Positions 7,591 through 15,593 of a stretch of 64,000 bases of DNA are shown here, in pieces (the first letter of the stretch is position 1; each line of letters starts with the position of its first letter). Position numbers and translations under genes: made by a program. Origin of the DNA: an uncultured Lachnospiraceae bacterium. Lineage in GTDB: Bacteria; Bacillota; Clostridia; Lachnospirales; Lachnospiraceae. The notes beneath the pieces are model-generated. The model was given only the letters and a program-made list of their open reading frames with translations, had not been told where the DNA came from and searched no databases. Where the stretch lies: the NCBI GenBank assembly GCA_910578175.1, contig CAJTPF010000002.1, forward strand, positions 126,024 to 190,023, written 5' to 3'.

Positions 7591-9006
7591 TTATGGCAAA
7601 ATAATTGTTTCTCCCTCACGTATAAAATTCTCATTTGTTATACCGTTAGCCTGCATAATCGACTGAATCATTGAATAATTACCATAGTTTTTCATGCTGA
7701 TACTATACAGGGAATCACCTTTTTTTACCACATAATAGACTTTCTCCTGCTGTATCCCGGAAACTGTTGCCGTTGGAACTTCTGTTTGTGGTTCCGTAGC
7801 CGGTACCGTGGTAATCTCCTGGGCCACTGTTGTCTCTTCCGCAACGGAGGATTCCGTCTGTTGTTCCGGTTCCGTTGAGGAAGTTTCCTCAGATTTTGTG
7901 GTTACTGTTTCTTCAGGCTCAGTCCCGGATTCCGATTCCTGGGGCGATGTTTCCTGTGCGGAGGTTTCTCGGTCTTTCCCGGATTCACTCACATCACCCG
8001 CTACATCAACAATATTTGCGCTCTGGTCATTATCACTGGGAATATCATCCTTTGGTTTCGAATCATCTTTCCCCACCAAGCCTACCACTGCGCTTTTTAG
8101 TTCCTTCAATTGGCCGGAGGCATTCATAACAGCTATGGTTCCCACCAGAATGGCTATAAGCATAAGCGAAGAGGCTGAATAAGCAAATGTGGGCAGCCGC
8201 CTTCCAATTCCTGAAAATCCCTTTTTAGATTCAGTATCCTCAGATATATTTTCAGGACGGATATCATCTTCTCCCGTCTCATCTTTTGGTCCAAGCTGTA
8301 CCAACGGAATATCCTTATGCTCCCTGCCTCCATCTTTTTCCCCGGAATCCTTTGCATTAAATAAAAGATTATGTACCCGTGCATTGATGCCACGTTTATT
8401 TATCTGTTCATAATTATCCGGTATGATCCTGGTATCTATATGCATGGACATATAAGACTGCATGTCTGCATTTTTTTCATAATAAATATAAAAACCCTCA
8501 CACTTCTTCATTCCGCCTTCATCATACAGAAAAAAGTTTTCATCCCCCTCCTCCCGGTCCAGAAGAAAGCACACTCTGTCATTACCTGCAAAATTATCAA
8601 TATGGAGTTTCTGGATATTCGGCATGTCATTGGGCAGAAGACTGGGCATGGAGGCAAACCACCCCACGATCTCCACTTCTTCAAAATACATTTTTATTTC
8701 TTCATAAATGCCTGTCCACACATCCTCATCAAAAACAATTTCATTATCCAATATGGCATTTGCAGTAACCGCACCCGTTATAAAAACATATGTATTTCCG
8801 TTTCCCCGTTTGATATCACCAAGTAAGACACCATATTTTAACTTCTGGCTGCTAAAATGTTTAACATATGTCATCACAAAATCTTCCACGTAAATCTTAT
8901 GGGAATAATGATCACATTCTCCGATCTGTCTGATATTTTTGGGTAATCTGATATTTATCTCATCGTTTAATGCTTCTTCTTCACCTTTATAAATTATTTC
9001 AATCAA
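7591..9006 (-). CDS. Pseudo-MPN domain / membrane helix / LysM fusion protein
   Basis: The product has 471 residues. The N-terminal domain (about 25-190) looks like an MPN/JAB fold: a LKYGVLLGDI strand, then EIVGWFASMPS followed by RVCFLLDR. In active JAMM proteases the equivalent stretch is GW.HSHP with a later S..D. Here HSHP is ASMP, so the metal ligands are gone and the domain is probably a binding module. A membrane helix lies near 275-295 (SASSLMLIAILVGTIAVMN), followed by a Thr/Glu/Ser-rich linker (about 330-415). A C-terminal LysM (about 422-471, YVVKKGDSLYSISMKNYG) would bind peptidoglycan. The N-terminus is therefore cytoplasmic and the LysM outside. The start is TTG, with GAGGGGGTG 9 bases upstream. 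The MPN assignment is my reading of the motif, not a search result. Confidence 0.72.
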   Translation of the reverse strand: MIEIIYKGEEEALNDEINIRLPKNIRQIGECDHYSHKIYVEDFVMTYVKHFSSQKLKYGVLLGDIKRGNGNTYVFITGAVTANAILDNEIVFDEDVWTGIYEEIKMYFEEVEIVGWFASMPSLLPNDMPNIQKLHIDNFAGNDRVCFLLDREEGDENFFLYDEGGMKKCEGFYIYYEKNADMQSYMSMHIDTRIIPDNYEQINKRGINARVHNLLFNAKDSGEKDGGREHKDIPLVQLGPKDETGEDDIRPENISEDTESKKGFSGIGRRLPTFAYSASSLMLIAILVGTIAVMNASGQLKELKSAVVGLVGKDDSKPKDDIPSDNDQSANIVDVAGDVSESGKDRETSAQETSPQESESGTEPEETVTTKSEETSSTEPEQQTESSVAEETTVAQEITTVPATEPQTEVPTATVSGIQQEKVYYVVKKGDSLYSISMKNYGNYSMIQSIMQANGITNENFIREGETIILP

Positions 9007-9008
9007 AG

Positions 9009-9070
9009 ATAGGCACCCCCTCTGGCTTAGAATTATTCATCTAATAATAAGCATAGCATACGGTGCCTAT
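9009..9070 (-). promoter_or_regulatory. Inverted repeat enclosing the LysM gene's ribosome site
   Basis: ATAGGCACC (9009-9017) and GGTGCCTAT (9062-9070) are perfect 9-bp inverted repeats. In the minus-strand mRNA the 3' arm falls between the GAGGGG ribosome site and the TTG start, so pairing would hide the start. Translational control by this hairpin is inferred from position. Confidence 0.4.
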
Positions 9071-9146
9071 GAAAAATGTCGATATACCACCCGATATATA
9101 AAAAACTTTTTTACAATTTATTACAATTACAGACAACCCTGTAAAA

Positions 9147-10421
9147 TCAACGATTTATAAGTTCCCTTGCCTGTCCGATATTTACTGCCTGACCGGTCTC
9201 GATCAATTCTATCATTCGCTGTAGTTTCTGTCTGTTTGAAAATTGTTTTGTCAGATACCTTTCATACTTATCTTCGATCGTCTGATTGAGTTCTATAAAT
9301 TTCTGATTCAACCGGTCATAAACATCCGTTTTCTCTTCCAGTATCCGTTGCTTTTCACTGATCTCCGGCATATATTCCGAATTCAGTCTGTCAATGATGG
9401 TCTGTTTTGTAAATTCCTCAAATTCTTTCAGCTTTCCGCTCTTCTTCAGAGATGCCTCCTCAACAGCCGCTTCGATATTCTTAATCTCGTCATCATATTC
9501 CCCCAGATTATAGGATGATTCATCCGGGTCCTTTTTAATGTCGCTGCTGATCTTGCGGATCTTTTTCTCATTCTCTGTGATCTTATCCCTGATTTCCCTG
9601 ACTTCATCAAGAATTCCTGCATCCCTGTCCTTTGAGATCAGATAGATCGTCATATATATCGCCAGCATGATCACATCGATGACGACCCACCAGATTAATT
9701 TCCACAGCCACCACGGATCTGCGATCAGTAATACAACAGCAGGAAATACAAAAAATGCCGCAAAAAATACTGCGAGGCGTATCACCCACTCCACTGCGGT
9801 CTGGGAACAATACATGATAAAAAATGCATTTGAATCACAAAAAGCAGGAAGCCCGTTTTCCTTTAATCCTCTCTTAACAGACCTTTTGTATTCCCTGTTC
9901 TCTTCCGACAGATCCTTTGTTTCGTATTCTATCCTGTCACGGATTCCTTTATTTTTTGCCTTTTCTCTCTGCTGCCGTACTTCCTTTAATTTTGCATTTT
10001 CCTCTGCCAGAACTTTATCTTCCGGTGCCACCGCCTCGATCATACCATTTTTTACGGCAGTGTTGATATCTGATTCCAGCTTTGATCTCAGTTGTTTGAT
10101 CTCACCATCCACTTTCTTTCCTTCTGCAATCAGGGAATTCATATCCGCCTTATAACGGTCTCTTTCATCCAGTATGCTGAGGACTTCACGCAGTTTATCG
10201 GTGCCGCCTGCCAAAAATGCCACTTCATCTACCGGAAGTTCTGCGGTAACCCGGGACTGCTCCATGTTTTTTTCCAACTGCACCGGATTACTGCTCTGCT
10301 TTTCCGGTGATAATGCGTTTCCGGCGGGATATTCCGTCTGCTGCTCCTGCTCCGGCTGGTTTTCCATCAGATTTTCCGCTGTTGTATGATTCTCTGTATC
10401 ATTCCGGTTTAAATTGTCCAT
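9147..10421 (-). CDS. Coiled-coil membrane protein of unknown function
   Basis: 424 residues with no recognised family. An acidic/Gln-rich N-terminus (about 1-60) is followed by a long charged coiled coil (about 75-195). A hydrophobic block with two or three membrane helices lies at about 210-265 (VIRLAVFFAAFFVFPAVVLL, then WKLIWWVVIDVIMLAIYMTI). A second long coiled coil (about 265-400) follows, and the C-terminus is helical (IELIETGQAVNIGQARELI). Both coiled coils would sit on the same side if there are two helices. The layout suggests a scaffold or sensor at the membrane, but nothing in the sequence fixes a role. It follows the PTS gene by 76 bases and precedes the LysM gene by about 140. 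Confidence 0.7.
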   Translation of the reverse strand: MDNLNRNDTENHTTAENLMENQPEQEQQTEYPAGNALSPEKQSSNPVQLEKNMEQSRVTAELPVDEVAFLAGGTDKLREVLSILDERDRYKADMNSLIAEGKKVDGEIKQLRSKLESDINTAVKNGMIEAVAPEDKVLAEENAKLKEVRQQREKAKNKGIRDRIEYETKDLSEENREYKRSVKRGLKENGLPAFCDSNAFFIMYCSQTAVEWVIRLAVFFAAFFVFPAVVLLIADPWWLWKLIWWVVIDVIMLAIYMTIYLISKDRDAGILDEVREIRDKITENEKKIRKISSDIKKDPDESSYNLGEYDDEIKNIEAAVEEASLKKSGKLKEFEEFTKQTIIDRLNSEYMPEISEKQRILEEKTDVYDRLNQKFIELNQTIEDKYERYLTKQFSNRQKLQRMIELIETGQAVNIGQARELINR

Positions 10422-10497
10422 ATTATCCTCTCTTCCTGAAGCTTTTCTACTCCATTTATACTTATAAATAATCTATTCATCATCTGCTTAATTTATA

Positions 10498-11577
10498 TCA
10501 GTCTACTTTTAATGCCATATCTCCGTTTTTTATCCAGCCTGCTTTTCGGAATCCCTGGGCAATGAGAAATGTCAGTATGCCCGGTAATAAGAAATGCATA
10601 ACAATTATTTCAATCATTGTAACCGGAACCGAAGTCCCTGCCGCTATCATTGCTTCATATGCCGAAAATTGTCCTACCAGACCGGAAGAACCCATTCCTG
10701 ATCCGGCCGGGGTACTGACCATTTTCAGCAACGCCGAAGATACCGGGCCCAAAACAGCACTGGTAAGTATGGGCGGCAGCCATATCCATGGTCTTCTCAT
10801 AATATTGGGAATCTGCAGCATGGAAGTGCCTAACCCCTGGGCAATAAAGCCGCCTGTCCTGTTTTCCTTAAAGCTGGCCGCTGCAAACCCTATCATCTGA
10901 CAGCAGCAGCCAATGGTAGCTGCACCGGCCGCCAGTCCCGTAATTTTCATGGATATGCCGATAGCAGCCGAACTAATCGGCAGCGTCAGTATCATTCCCA
11001 TCAGAACGGATACTGCCATTCCTCCAATAACCGGATGTTTATCCACATTCACATTTACCAGATGTCCCAGCCATGATATAAACCGTGTTATGTACGGACC
11101 CGCAATGATTCCTGCCAGAGAACCGGATAATATGGAAGTAAACGGTGTCAGCAATATATCTATTTTTGTTTTTCCTGATACCAGATGTCCGATTTCAATT
11201 GCCACATAAGCCGCCACAAATGCTCCCAGAGGCTCTCCCGGACTGCCAAGATTGATAACTGATAAACTGGCTCCGCTTTCGCTGAGTTTTCCGAAACTGT
11301 CAATCAGTCCCGGAAATGCTCCCACCATGCCAGCAACTGCAGCCGATACGGTTACCAGCGGGGACTCCTTGAATTTTGACGCAACTCCCACACCAATTCC
11401 CGCGCCGGTTATGGTTTTTGCTATATTTGCAATCACATTCATATATAAAGCCGGTGTGTCGCTCATAAAGCCTGCAATCTGTGATAATATGGTTCCAAAT
11501 ATCAAAGTTGAAAACAGACCTAACGCCATACCTCCTAAACCGTCAATAAATAATCTGCTAAAGTACTTTTTTATCAT
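10498..11577 (-). CDS. PTS EIIC-like membrane protein of the PfoR (EIIC_2) type
   Basis: A 359-residue, very hydrophobic protein with about ten membrane helices and Gly-rich loops such as GAGIGVGVASKFKESPLVTVSAAVAGMVGAFPG (two adjacent motifs). Others are NLGSPGEPLGAFVAAYVAIE, GPYITRFISWLG, and IPNIMRRPWIWLPPILTS. These match the EIIC_2/PfoR family, annotated as sugar-phosphotransferase membrane domain and in Clostridium perfringens named as a regulator of perfringolysin. No EIIA or EIIB partner lies nearby, so transport of a sugar by this protein alone is unproven. The sirtuin gene lies 62 bases upstream on the same strand. Confidence 0.82.
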   Translation of the reverse strand: MIKKYFSRLFIDGLGGMALGLFSTLIFGTILSQIAGFMSDTPALYMNVIANIAKTITGAGIGVGVASKFKESPLVTVSAAVAGMVGAFPGLIDSFGKLSESGASLSVINLGSPGEPLGAFVAAYVAIEIGHLVSGKTKIDILLTPFTSILSGSLAGIIAGPYITRFISWLGHLVNVNVDKHPVIGGMAVSVLMGMILTLPISSAAIGISMKITGLAAGAATIGCCCQMIGFAAASFKENRTGGFIAQGLGTSMLQIPNIMRRPWIWLPPILTSAVLGPVSSALLKMVSTPAGSGMGSSGLVGQFSAYEAMIAAGTSVPVTMIEIIVMHFLLPGILTFLIAQGFRKAGWIKNGDMALKVD

Positions 11578-11639
11578 AGTTTCCTCATTTCTAACGTATA
11601 TCAGCTGCTCTCATATCGTTTTGGGATTTCCAAAATATG

Positions 11640-12392
11640 TTACACTAAATCTGTACAATATGCAAGTACTTTACCAATACTATCATTTATTACCAAATTG
11701 GCTTTATTATCAATAGGTGTGGTGGATTTATTGATCAGAGCCAGATTGCTGCCATTAAAATACTTCAGAAGTCCCGCTGCCGGATATACAGCCAGGGATG
11801 TTCCGCCGATTATAAGGGTGTCCGCCTTCATTATATGATTGACTGATTCATTTATAATATCCTCATTTAACCCTTCTTCATATAATACCACATCCGGTTT
11901 CACCACTCCTGCACACCCGCACAGGGGCACCGGTTCACTGTGCAGTATATAGTCCAAATCGTAGAATTTTCCGCACTTCATACAATAATTCCGCAGTATG
12001 CTTCCATGAAGTTCATATACGGCTTTGCTGCCTGCCGCCTGATGCAGTCCGTCAATGTTCTGGGTCACTACTGCTTTCAGCTTTCCCTCCGCTTCCAGTT
12101 TCGCCAGCGATCTGTGAGCGTTGTTCGGTTCCACACCCTGTATTAAAAGTTTATCCCGGTAAAACCGGTAAAACTCTTCCCGGTTTTTCATAAAAAATGT
12201 ATGACTCAATATGGTTTCCGGCGGATACTTATAAGACTGATGATACAATCCGTCCACACTTCGAAAATCAGGAACCCCGCTTTCCGTGGAAACACCGGCT
12301 CCGCCGAAAAAAACAATGTATTTGCTATCAGACAGGATACGTTTCAGTTTCTTCCATGAATCCGGTATCCGGAGGTTTTCTTCTTCTGACAT
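11640..12392 (-). CDS. NAD-dependent protein deacylase, sirtuin (Sir2) family
   Basis: A 250-residue protein of normal bacterial sirtuin size. The NAD-binding motif GGAGVSTESGVPDFRS is at about 30-45, and TQNIDGLHQAAGS carries the catalytic region, followed by the active-site His in ELHGSI. A zinc ribbon follows with CMKC and a second CGC group, then KPDVVLYEE and GTSLAVYPAAGL. It removes acetyl or other acyl groups from lysines using NAD. The N-terminal extension is short. Whether it is deacetylase or desuccinylase-type cannot be settled; the Tyr/Arg pair that favours succinyl-lysine is not evident. Confidence 0.94.
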   Translation of the reverse strand: MSEEENLRIPDSWKKLKRILSDSKYIVFFGGAGVSTESGVPDFRSVDGLYHQSYKYPPETILSHTFFMKNREEFYRFYRDKLLIQGVEPNNAHRSLAKLEAEGKLKAVVTQNIDGLHQAAGSKAVYELHGSILRNYCMKCGKFYDLDYILHSEPVPLCGCAGVVKPDVVLYEEGLNEDIINESVNHIMKADTLIIGGTSLAVYPAAGLLKYFNGSNLALINKSTTPIDNKANLVINDSIGKVLAYCTDLV

Positions 12393-12504
12393 ATAATCAT
12401 CTTCTTTCTGTTATTAATGAATGCAGCCGCGGTTGCTGATGGGACTGCGATAGTTGATTTAATCATTATAAACTATTTTTGGGGCTTTATCCATAAAAAA
12501 ACAT

Positions 12505-12586
12505 AAATTGTTATAGGCGGTAATAGTTCTGACGAACTATCTCACCGCGTCCGTCTTGCCAAATTTCAATCCACCTGTAACAATTT
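12505..12586. repeat. 82-bp element with 16-bp imperfect terminal inverted repeats
   Basis: AAATTGTTATAGGCGG (12505-12520) and the reverse complement at 12571-12586 match at 14 of 16 positions. Inside is a second hairpin: GCGGT-ATAGTTC (12517-12529) against GAACTAT-ACCGC (12534-12548), around a TGAC loop. The plus-strand end runs into TTTTTT. It could be a small MITE-like element or a structured terminator-like RNA in front of the next operon. No other copy was noticed in the window and no clear target duplication is visible. Confidence 0.5.
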
Positions 12587-12604
12587 TTTCCCATAAAGAA
12601 AAAT

Positions 12605-12634
12605 TTGACAAATATAGTAGATTTATGTTACTAT
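12605..12634 (+). promoter_or_regulatory. Promoter of the secreted-protein/ABC operon
   Basis: TTGACA (12605-12610), 18-bp spacer, TACTAT (12629-12634). It lies about 45 bases before the ATG at 12679, directly downstream of the inverted-repeat element. Confidence 0.65.
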
Positions 12635-12678
12635 CATTTTACTGTTGGGAAGAAGAATAAATAATAATGGGAGGATAT

Positions 12679-13314
12679 ATGAAAAAATTTATCAAAAAAA
12701 ACATGGCTCTATTCTTATGTGCAATTCTAATAATTTTCTCTTTTCAACCAACAAATGTATCTGCTGATACCTATATGGGTTATAAAGATTTTAAAAAAAC
12801 TACAGGTGCATTATGGTGGAAGAATACTACATACTATCGACAAAAGATATATCGTGTCAATCGTGCAAATTCCTACTACATCGCTACTCTAAAGTATCTG
12901 AGTACAAGCTTAAGATGGGACGGTCCGAAAGCGAATTCCACATCACAATCAATAGCTGTATCCCAGGGCATCACCATATCCAAAACCACTTCCAAAACAT
13001 TTACCGGCAATATCGGTTTAAAAATACCGGTTAAATCCGTGGATTTTACATTTGGTGGCTCATACAGTTCCACAAAATCCAAGACCACTACCAGATCTGA
13101 TACCCAAACATATACAGCGACACTGACCAAAAAAGATAAAGCCGGTTATTATACATGGGAAGCAAGAATTAACTTTGATAAATACCGGTTAGATGTCTAT
13201 AAGAAAAATAGTTCCGGAAAATATAATAGCTTTGTTGGAAGCGGATACTATTGCTCATTTAAGAGTCAAAATCCATATTATTATCTGGCATATACAAAAA
13301 ACTGTGTAAACTGA
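12679..13314 (+). CDS. Small secreted Ser/Thr-rich beta protein, possible aerolysin-like pore-former
   Basis: 211 residues from the ATG at 12679, which has GGAGG 4 bases upstream (the ATG at 12667 lacks one). A Sec signal peptide is clear: MKKFIKKNMALFLCAILIIF, then a cut after VSA. The mature part is about 180 residues and rich in Tyr, Ser and Thr. Residues about 95-150 form alternating Ser/Thr strands (SQSIAVSQGITISKTTSKTF, a glycine turn, then FTFGGSYSSTKSKTTTRS and TQTYTATL) followed by GYYTWEARINFDKYRLDVY. Paired amphipathic Ser/Thr strands like this are typical of the membrane-inserting hairpin of aerolysin/ETX-type toxins. The resemblance is by pattern only; I know no named family for it. 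It is the first gene of a five-gene operon with a lipoprotein and an ABC system. Confidence 0.75.
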   Translation: MKKFIKKNMALFLCAILIIFSFQPTNVSADTYMGYKDFKKTTGALWWKNTTYYRQKIYRVNRANSYYIATLKYLSTSLRWDGPKANSTSQSIAVSQGITISKTTSKTFTGNIGLKIPVKSVDFTFGGSYSSTKSKTTTRSDTQTYTATLTKKDKAGYYTWEARINFDKYRLDVYKKNSSGKYNSFVGSGYYCSFKSQNPYYYLAYTKNCVN

Positions 13315-13368
13315 TTAAATTCAAGTTTTTTTCCCAACAGAATAATAGTAATTTAGGAGAACATAAAA

Positions 13369-14148
13369 ATGAGTAATAAAAAGATATTTTTTTTATTATA
13401 TATATGTCTTGCCATATTTGCAGGCTGCAGTAATACATCTGACACCAAATTGGAAATAGTCAGCAAAAATCTGTATAACGCAAATGTATTTAAATGGATT
13501 GATAAAGAAAATCAGACGTTCCAGATTCCACTAATTACAAATAAAAAATTTTCAGAATTTTCAATTCAGTCTATAGAAGGCAAAAACTTTGATGAAAAAT
13601 ATCTTACATATGAAATTGAAGAACAGGAGAAATATAACGGTTATTATATATATATGATTCTGTTTCAGGTAGATACAGCAATGTTTCAGACCGGCAAAGA
13701 CGTATCATTTCAATCCTTTAATGTAACTCTGGATGATATTACCCTTGACTATGATTTTGGCGAAATACTGATACAAGACGTAATTGTAAATAACGAAAAC
13801 GAATTGGTTACATACATCGGACAGGGCGTAATGTATCCGGATATTTCTTCACTGGATATGGATATTCATGCGGAAAAAGATGTGGTTTTGAAAGATGTAA
13901 CTTTATCCAATCACTTATCAATTTTAAATAAAGAGCAGTTTTTAAAAAAATACAAATCCGGTCAGGATATTAATCTGGGGTTTATCATAGATACTTTATC
14001 AGCGGCGGATACATATGAATTTTATTGTTATGATGTATGTCTTAATTTTTCTGACGGTGTGACAGAGCATAAATATTATGGAATTTCGTCAATCAGTACC
14101 ATTGTTTTAGATAAATCCAAAGAATACATCGACAGTTTAGGAGAGTAA
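13369..14148 (+). CDS. Lipoprotein of unknown function
   Basis: 259 residues. The signal peptide is KKIFFLLYICLAIFAGC, with a lipobox (IFAGC) and the lipidated cysteine at residue 20. The mature part is acidic and mostly beta-stranded, with repeated strands such as VSFQSFNVTLDDITLDYDF and a C-terminal YYGISSISTIVLDK. No family is recognised. GGAG precedes the ATG by about 10 bases. It lies between the secreted protein and the ABC transporter genes. A surface lipoprotein beside an ABC system recalls self-immunity pairs of bacteriocin producers (LanI with LanFEG), but this is only an analogy. Confidence 0.8.
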   Translation: MSNKKIFFLLYICLAIFAGCSNTSDTKLEIVSKNLYNANVFKWIDKENQTFQIPLITNKKFSEFSIQSIEGKNFDEKYLTYEIEEQEKYNGYYIYMILFQVDTAMFQTGKDVSFQSFNVTLDDITLDYDFGEILIQDVIVNNENELVTYIGQGVMYPDISSLDMDIHAEKDVVLKDVTLSNHLSILNKEQFLKKYKSGQDINLGFIIDTLSAADTYEFYCYDVCLNFSDGVTEHKYYGISSISTIVLDKSKEYIDSLGE

Positions 14149-14152
14149 ACTT

Positions 14153-14959
14153 TTGAAAAAAATTATATTGGGATTAATTTCTGTTATCATCGGACTTCTT
14201 TTTGTGATCATGTATCTGCTGAATGAAAGTCTGGATACAAAAGAATATGATATTGTCAATACGATTGAAAAAGAAATACATTATACAGAATGTACATTGG
14301 CAGTCAGAGATGTTGAAGACGTTTATACACTCGATGCAGCTGTCTACGGAGAAGAAGAGAATTATATACAAACCATTGAGTATGAATTCTGGAGAAATTA
14401 TGAAATATGCGTATCAAAAGGCAGCGATATCAAAACCGGAGATATCCTTTTAAAAATCGATGGTATAGAGAAAAAATCAGATACGGATGCCAGAATTATT
14501 GATATTACAGTTAGCAAATACGATATTATCACCATTAAATATCTGGACTATAAAGCATTGTGTATTCAGGGCAGGTACAGCAGTGACCTGGCAGATGATA
14601 TATCCTATGATACCCCTGTTAAAATTCTATATAAGAGCGAATCATTTGATTCCCGAGTTATTGATCTGGGATATGAAGTTACAGATGGTTATATTAAAAT
14701 CTGTCTGGATCTACCAAAGAATTTATTGCCCGGAACCGCCCTAAAAGCAATGCTCATCAAGAATGTATATCCAAATCAGTATACTATTGATAATGCCTTT
14801 GTTCTGGAAGATAATCTGGGAACCTACATTAACCGTATCACTGATGAAAATGAACTGGAAAAGATATATATAGATATTTTGTGTAAAACGGAAGAATATA
14901 CGGCAATTGCTATTGATGAATCTTTTGCAAAGGATAGATTTGGTATTAAATATGATTGA
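14153..14959 (+). CDS. Membrane-anchored adaptor (minimal HlyD/MacA-like) of an ABC system
   Basis: 268 residues from a TTG start at 14153; AGGAGA sits at the end of the preceding gene, 9 bases upstream. One N-terminal membrane helix (about 3-23) is followed by an extracytoplasmic domain. Short lipoyl/barrel-like signatures are visible: VSKGSDIKTGDILLKIDG, later PGTALKAMLI and AFVLEDNLGTYINRI. The last two resemble the membrane-proximal part of MacA/HlyD adaptors, but the long coiled hairpin is missing. The gene overlaps the ABC ATPase start by 8 bases. The likely job is to couple the MacB-like permease to an extracellular substrate. Family assignment is moderate. Confidence 0.7.
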   Translation: MKKIILGLISVIIGLLFVIMYLLNESLDTKEYDIVNTIEKEIHYTECTLAVRDVEDVYTLDAAVYGEEENYIQTIEYEFWRNYEICVSKGSDIKTGDILLKIDGIEKKSDTDARIIDITVSKYDIITIKYLDYKALCIQGRYSSDLADDISYDTPVKILYKSESFDSRVIDLGYEVTDGYIKICLDLPKNLLPGTALKAMLIKNVYPNQYTIDNAFVLEDNLGTYINRITDENELEKIYIDILCKTEEYTAIAIDESFAKDRFGIKYD

Positions 14960-15593
14960 GATGAAAAACATTTGTAAATCATTTGGTGACAGAACAATCC
15001 TGGATAACATATCACTCACTATCAGCCACGGAGATTTTTTTGCCATTACCGGAAAATCCGGCTCCGGCAAAAGTACCTTTGCCAATATTCTCGGGTTGTT
15101 AGACCATAACTTTTCCGGAGAGTATACTTTTAACGGAGACCGGATTTCTGATTTAAACAAAAATAAACTGGCAGATTTCAGAAATAAAAATATAGGTTTT
15201 ATCTTTCAATTATATAATCTGATAAACGGTTACTCTGTGAAAGAAAATATTTTATTGCCCATAATGTATGGCAGAAAAAAAATAAACCGGAAACATTACA
15301 ATAATATAATTGAAAAGCTGGATATTGCCCATTTAGAACAGGCTGATGTAATTAATCTCAGCGGCGGCGAAAAACAGAGAGTGGGTATCGGCAGGGCCTT
15401 AATCAATAATCCGGATATTCTGATTGCTGACGAGCCTACCGGTAATCTGGATGCTGAAAACAAACGAAAGGTTTTTCAGATATTAAAACAATTGAACTCG
15501 GAAGGAACTACCATTGTGATGGTAACCCATGATATTGAACTGGCAGAACAATGCGGAAAAATAATATATTTAGAAAATGGTGTATTTAAATGA
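14952..15593 (+). CDS. ABC transporter ATP-binding protein (LolD/MacB type)
   Basis: 213 residues from the ATG at 14952, which overlaps the upstream stop by 8 bases. The longer frame from 14907 lies inside the previous gene and is rejected. All ABC motifs are present: Walker A GKSGSGKST, Q-loop in IGFIFQ, signature LSGGE with KQRVGIGRAL, Walker B ILIADEP, D-loop and VTHD with the switch His. Length and sequence fit the MacB/LolD branch, which drives mechanotransmission rather than membrane-channel transport. It is coupled to the permease by an ATGA overlap. Confidence 0.95.
   Translation: MIEMKNICKSFGDRTILDNISLTISHGDFFAITGKSGSGKSTFANILGLLDHNFSGEYTFNGDRISDLNKNKLADFRNKNIGFIFQLYNLINGYSVKENILLPIMYGRKKINRKHYNNIIEKLDIAHLEQADVINLSGGEKQRVGIGRALINNPDILIADEPTGNLDAENKRKVFQILKQLNSEGTTIVMVTHDIELAEQCGKIIYLENGVFK

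Noticed and set aside
8189-8893. Plus-strand frames opposite the pseudo-MPN/LysM gene
   Set aside because: Shadows of a well-supported minus-strand gene with LysM and a membrane helix; no ribosome sites.
10498-11577. The EIIC protein as a complete sugar PTS
   Set aside because: No EIIA, EIIB or HPr gene with intact motifs is adjacent. The short frame at 21470-21619 only faintly resembles HPr at its first residues.
14907-14951. Longer N-terminus of the ABC ATPase
   Set aside because: The extra 15 codons lie inside the adaptor gene, and standard ABC proteins of this branch begin at the MIEMKNI position.
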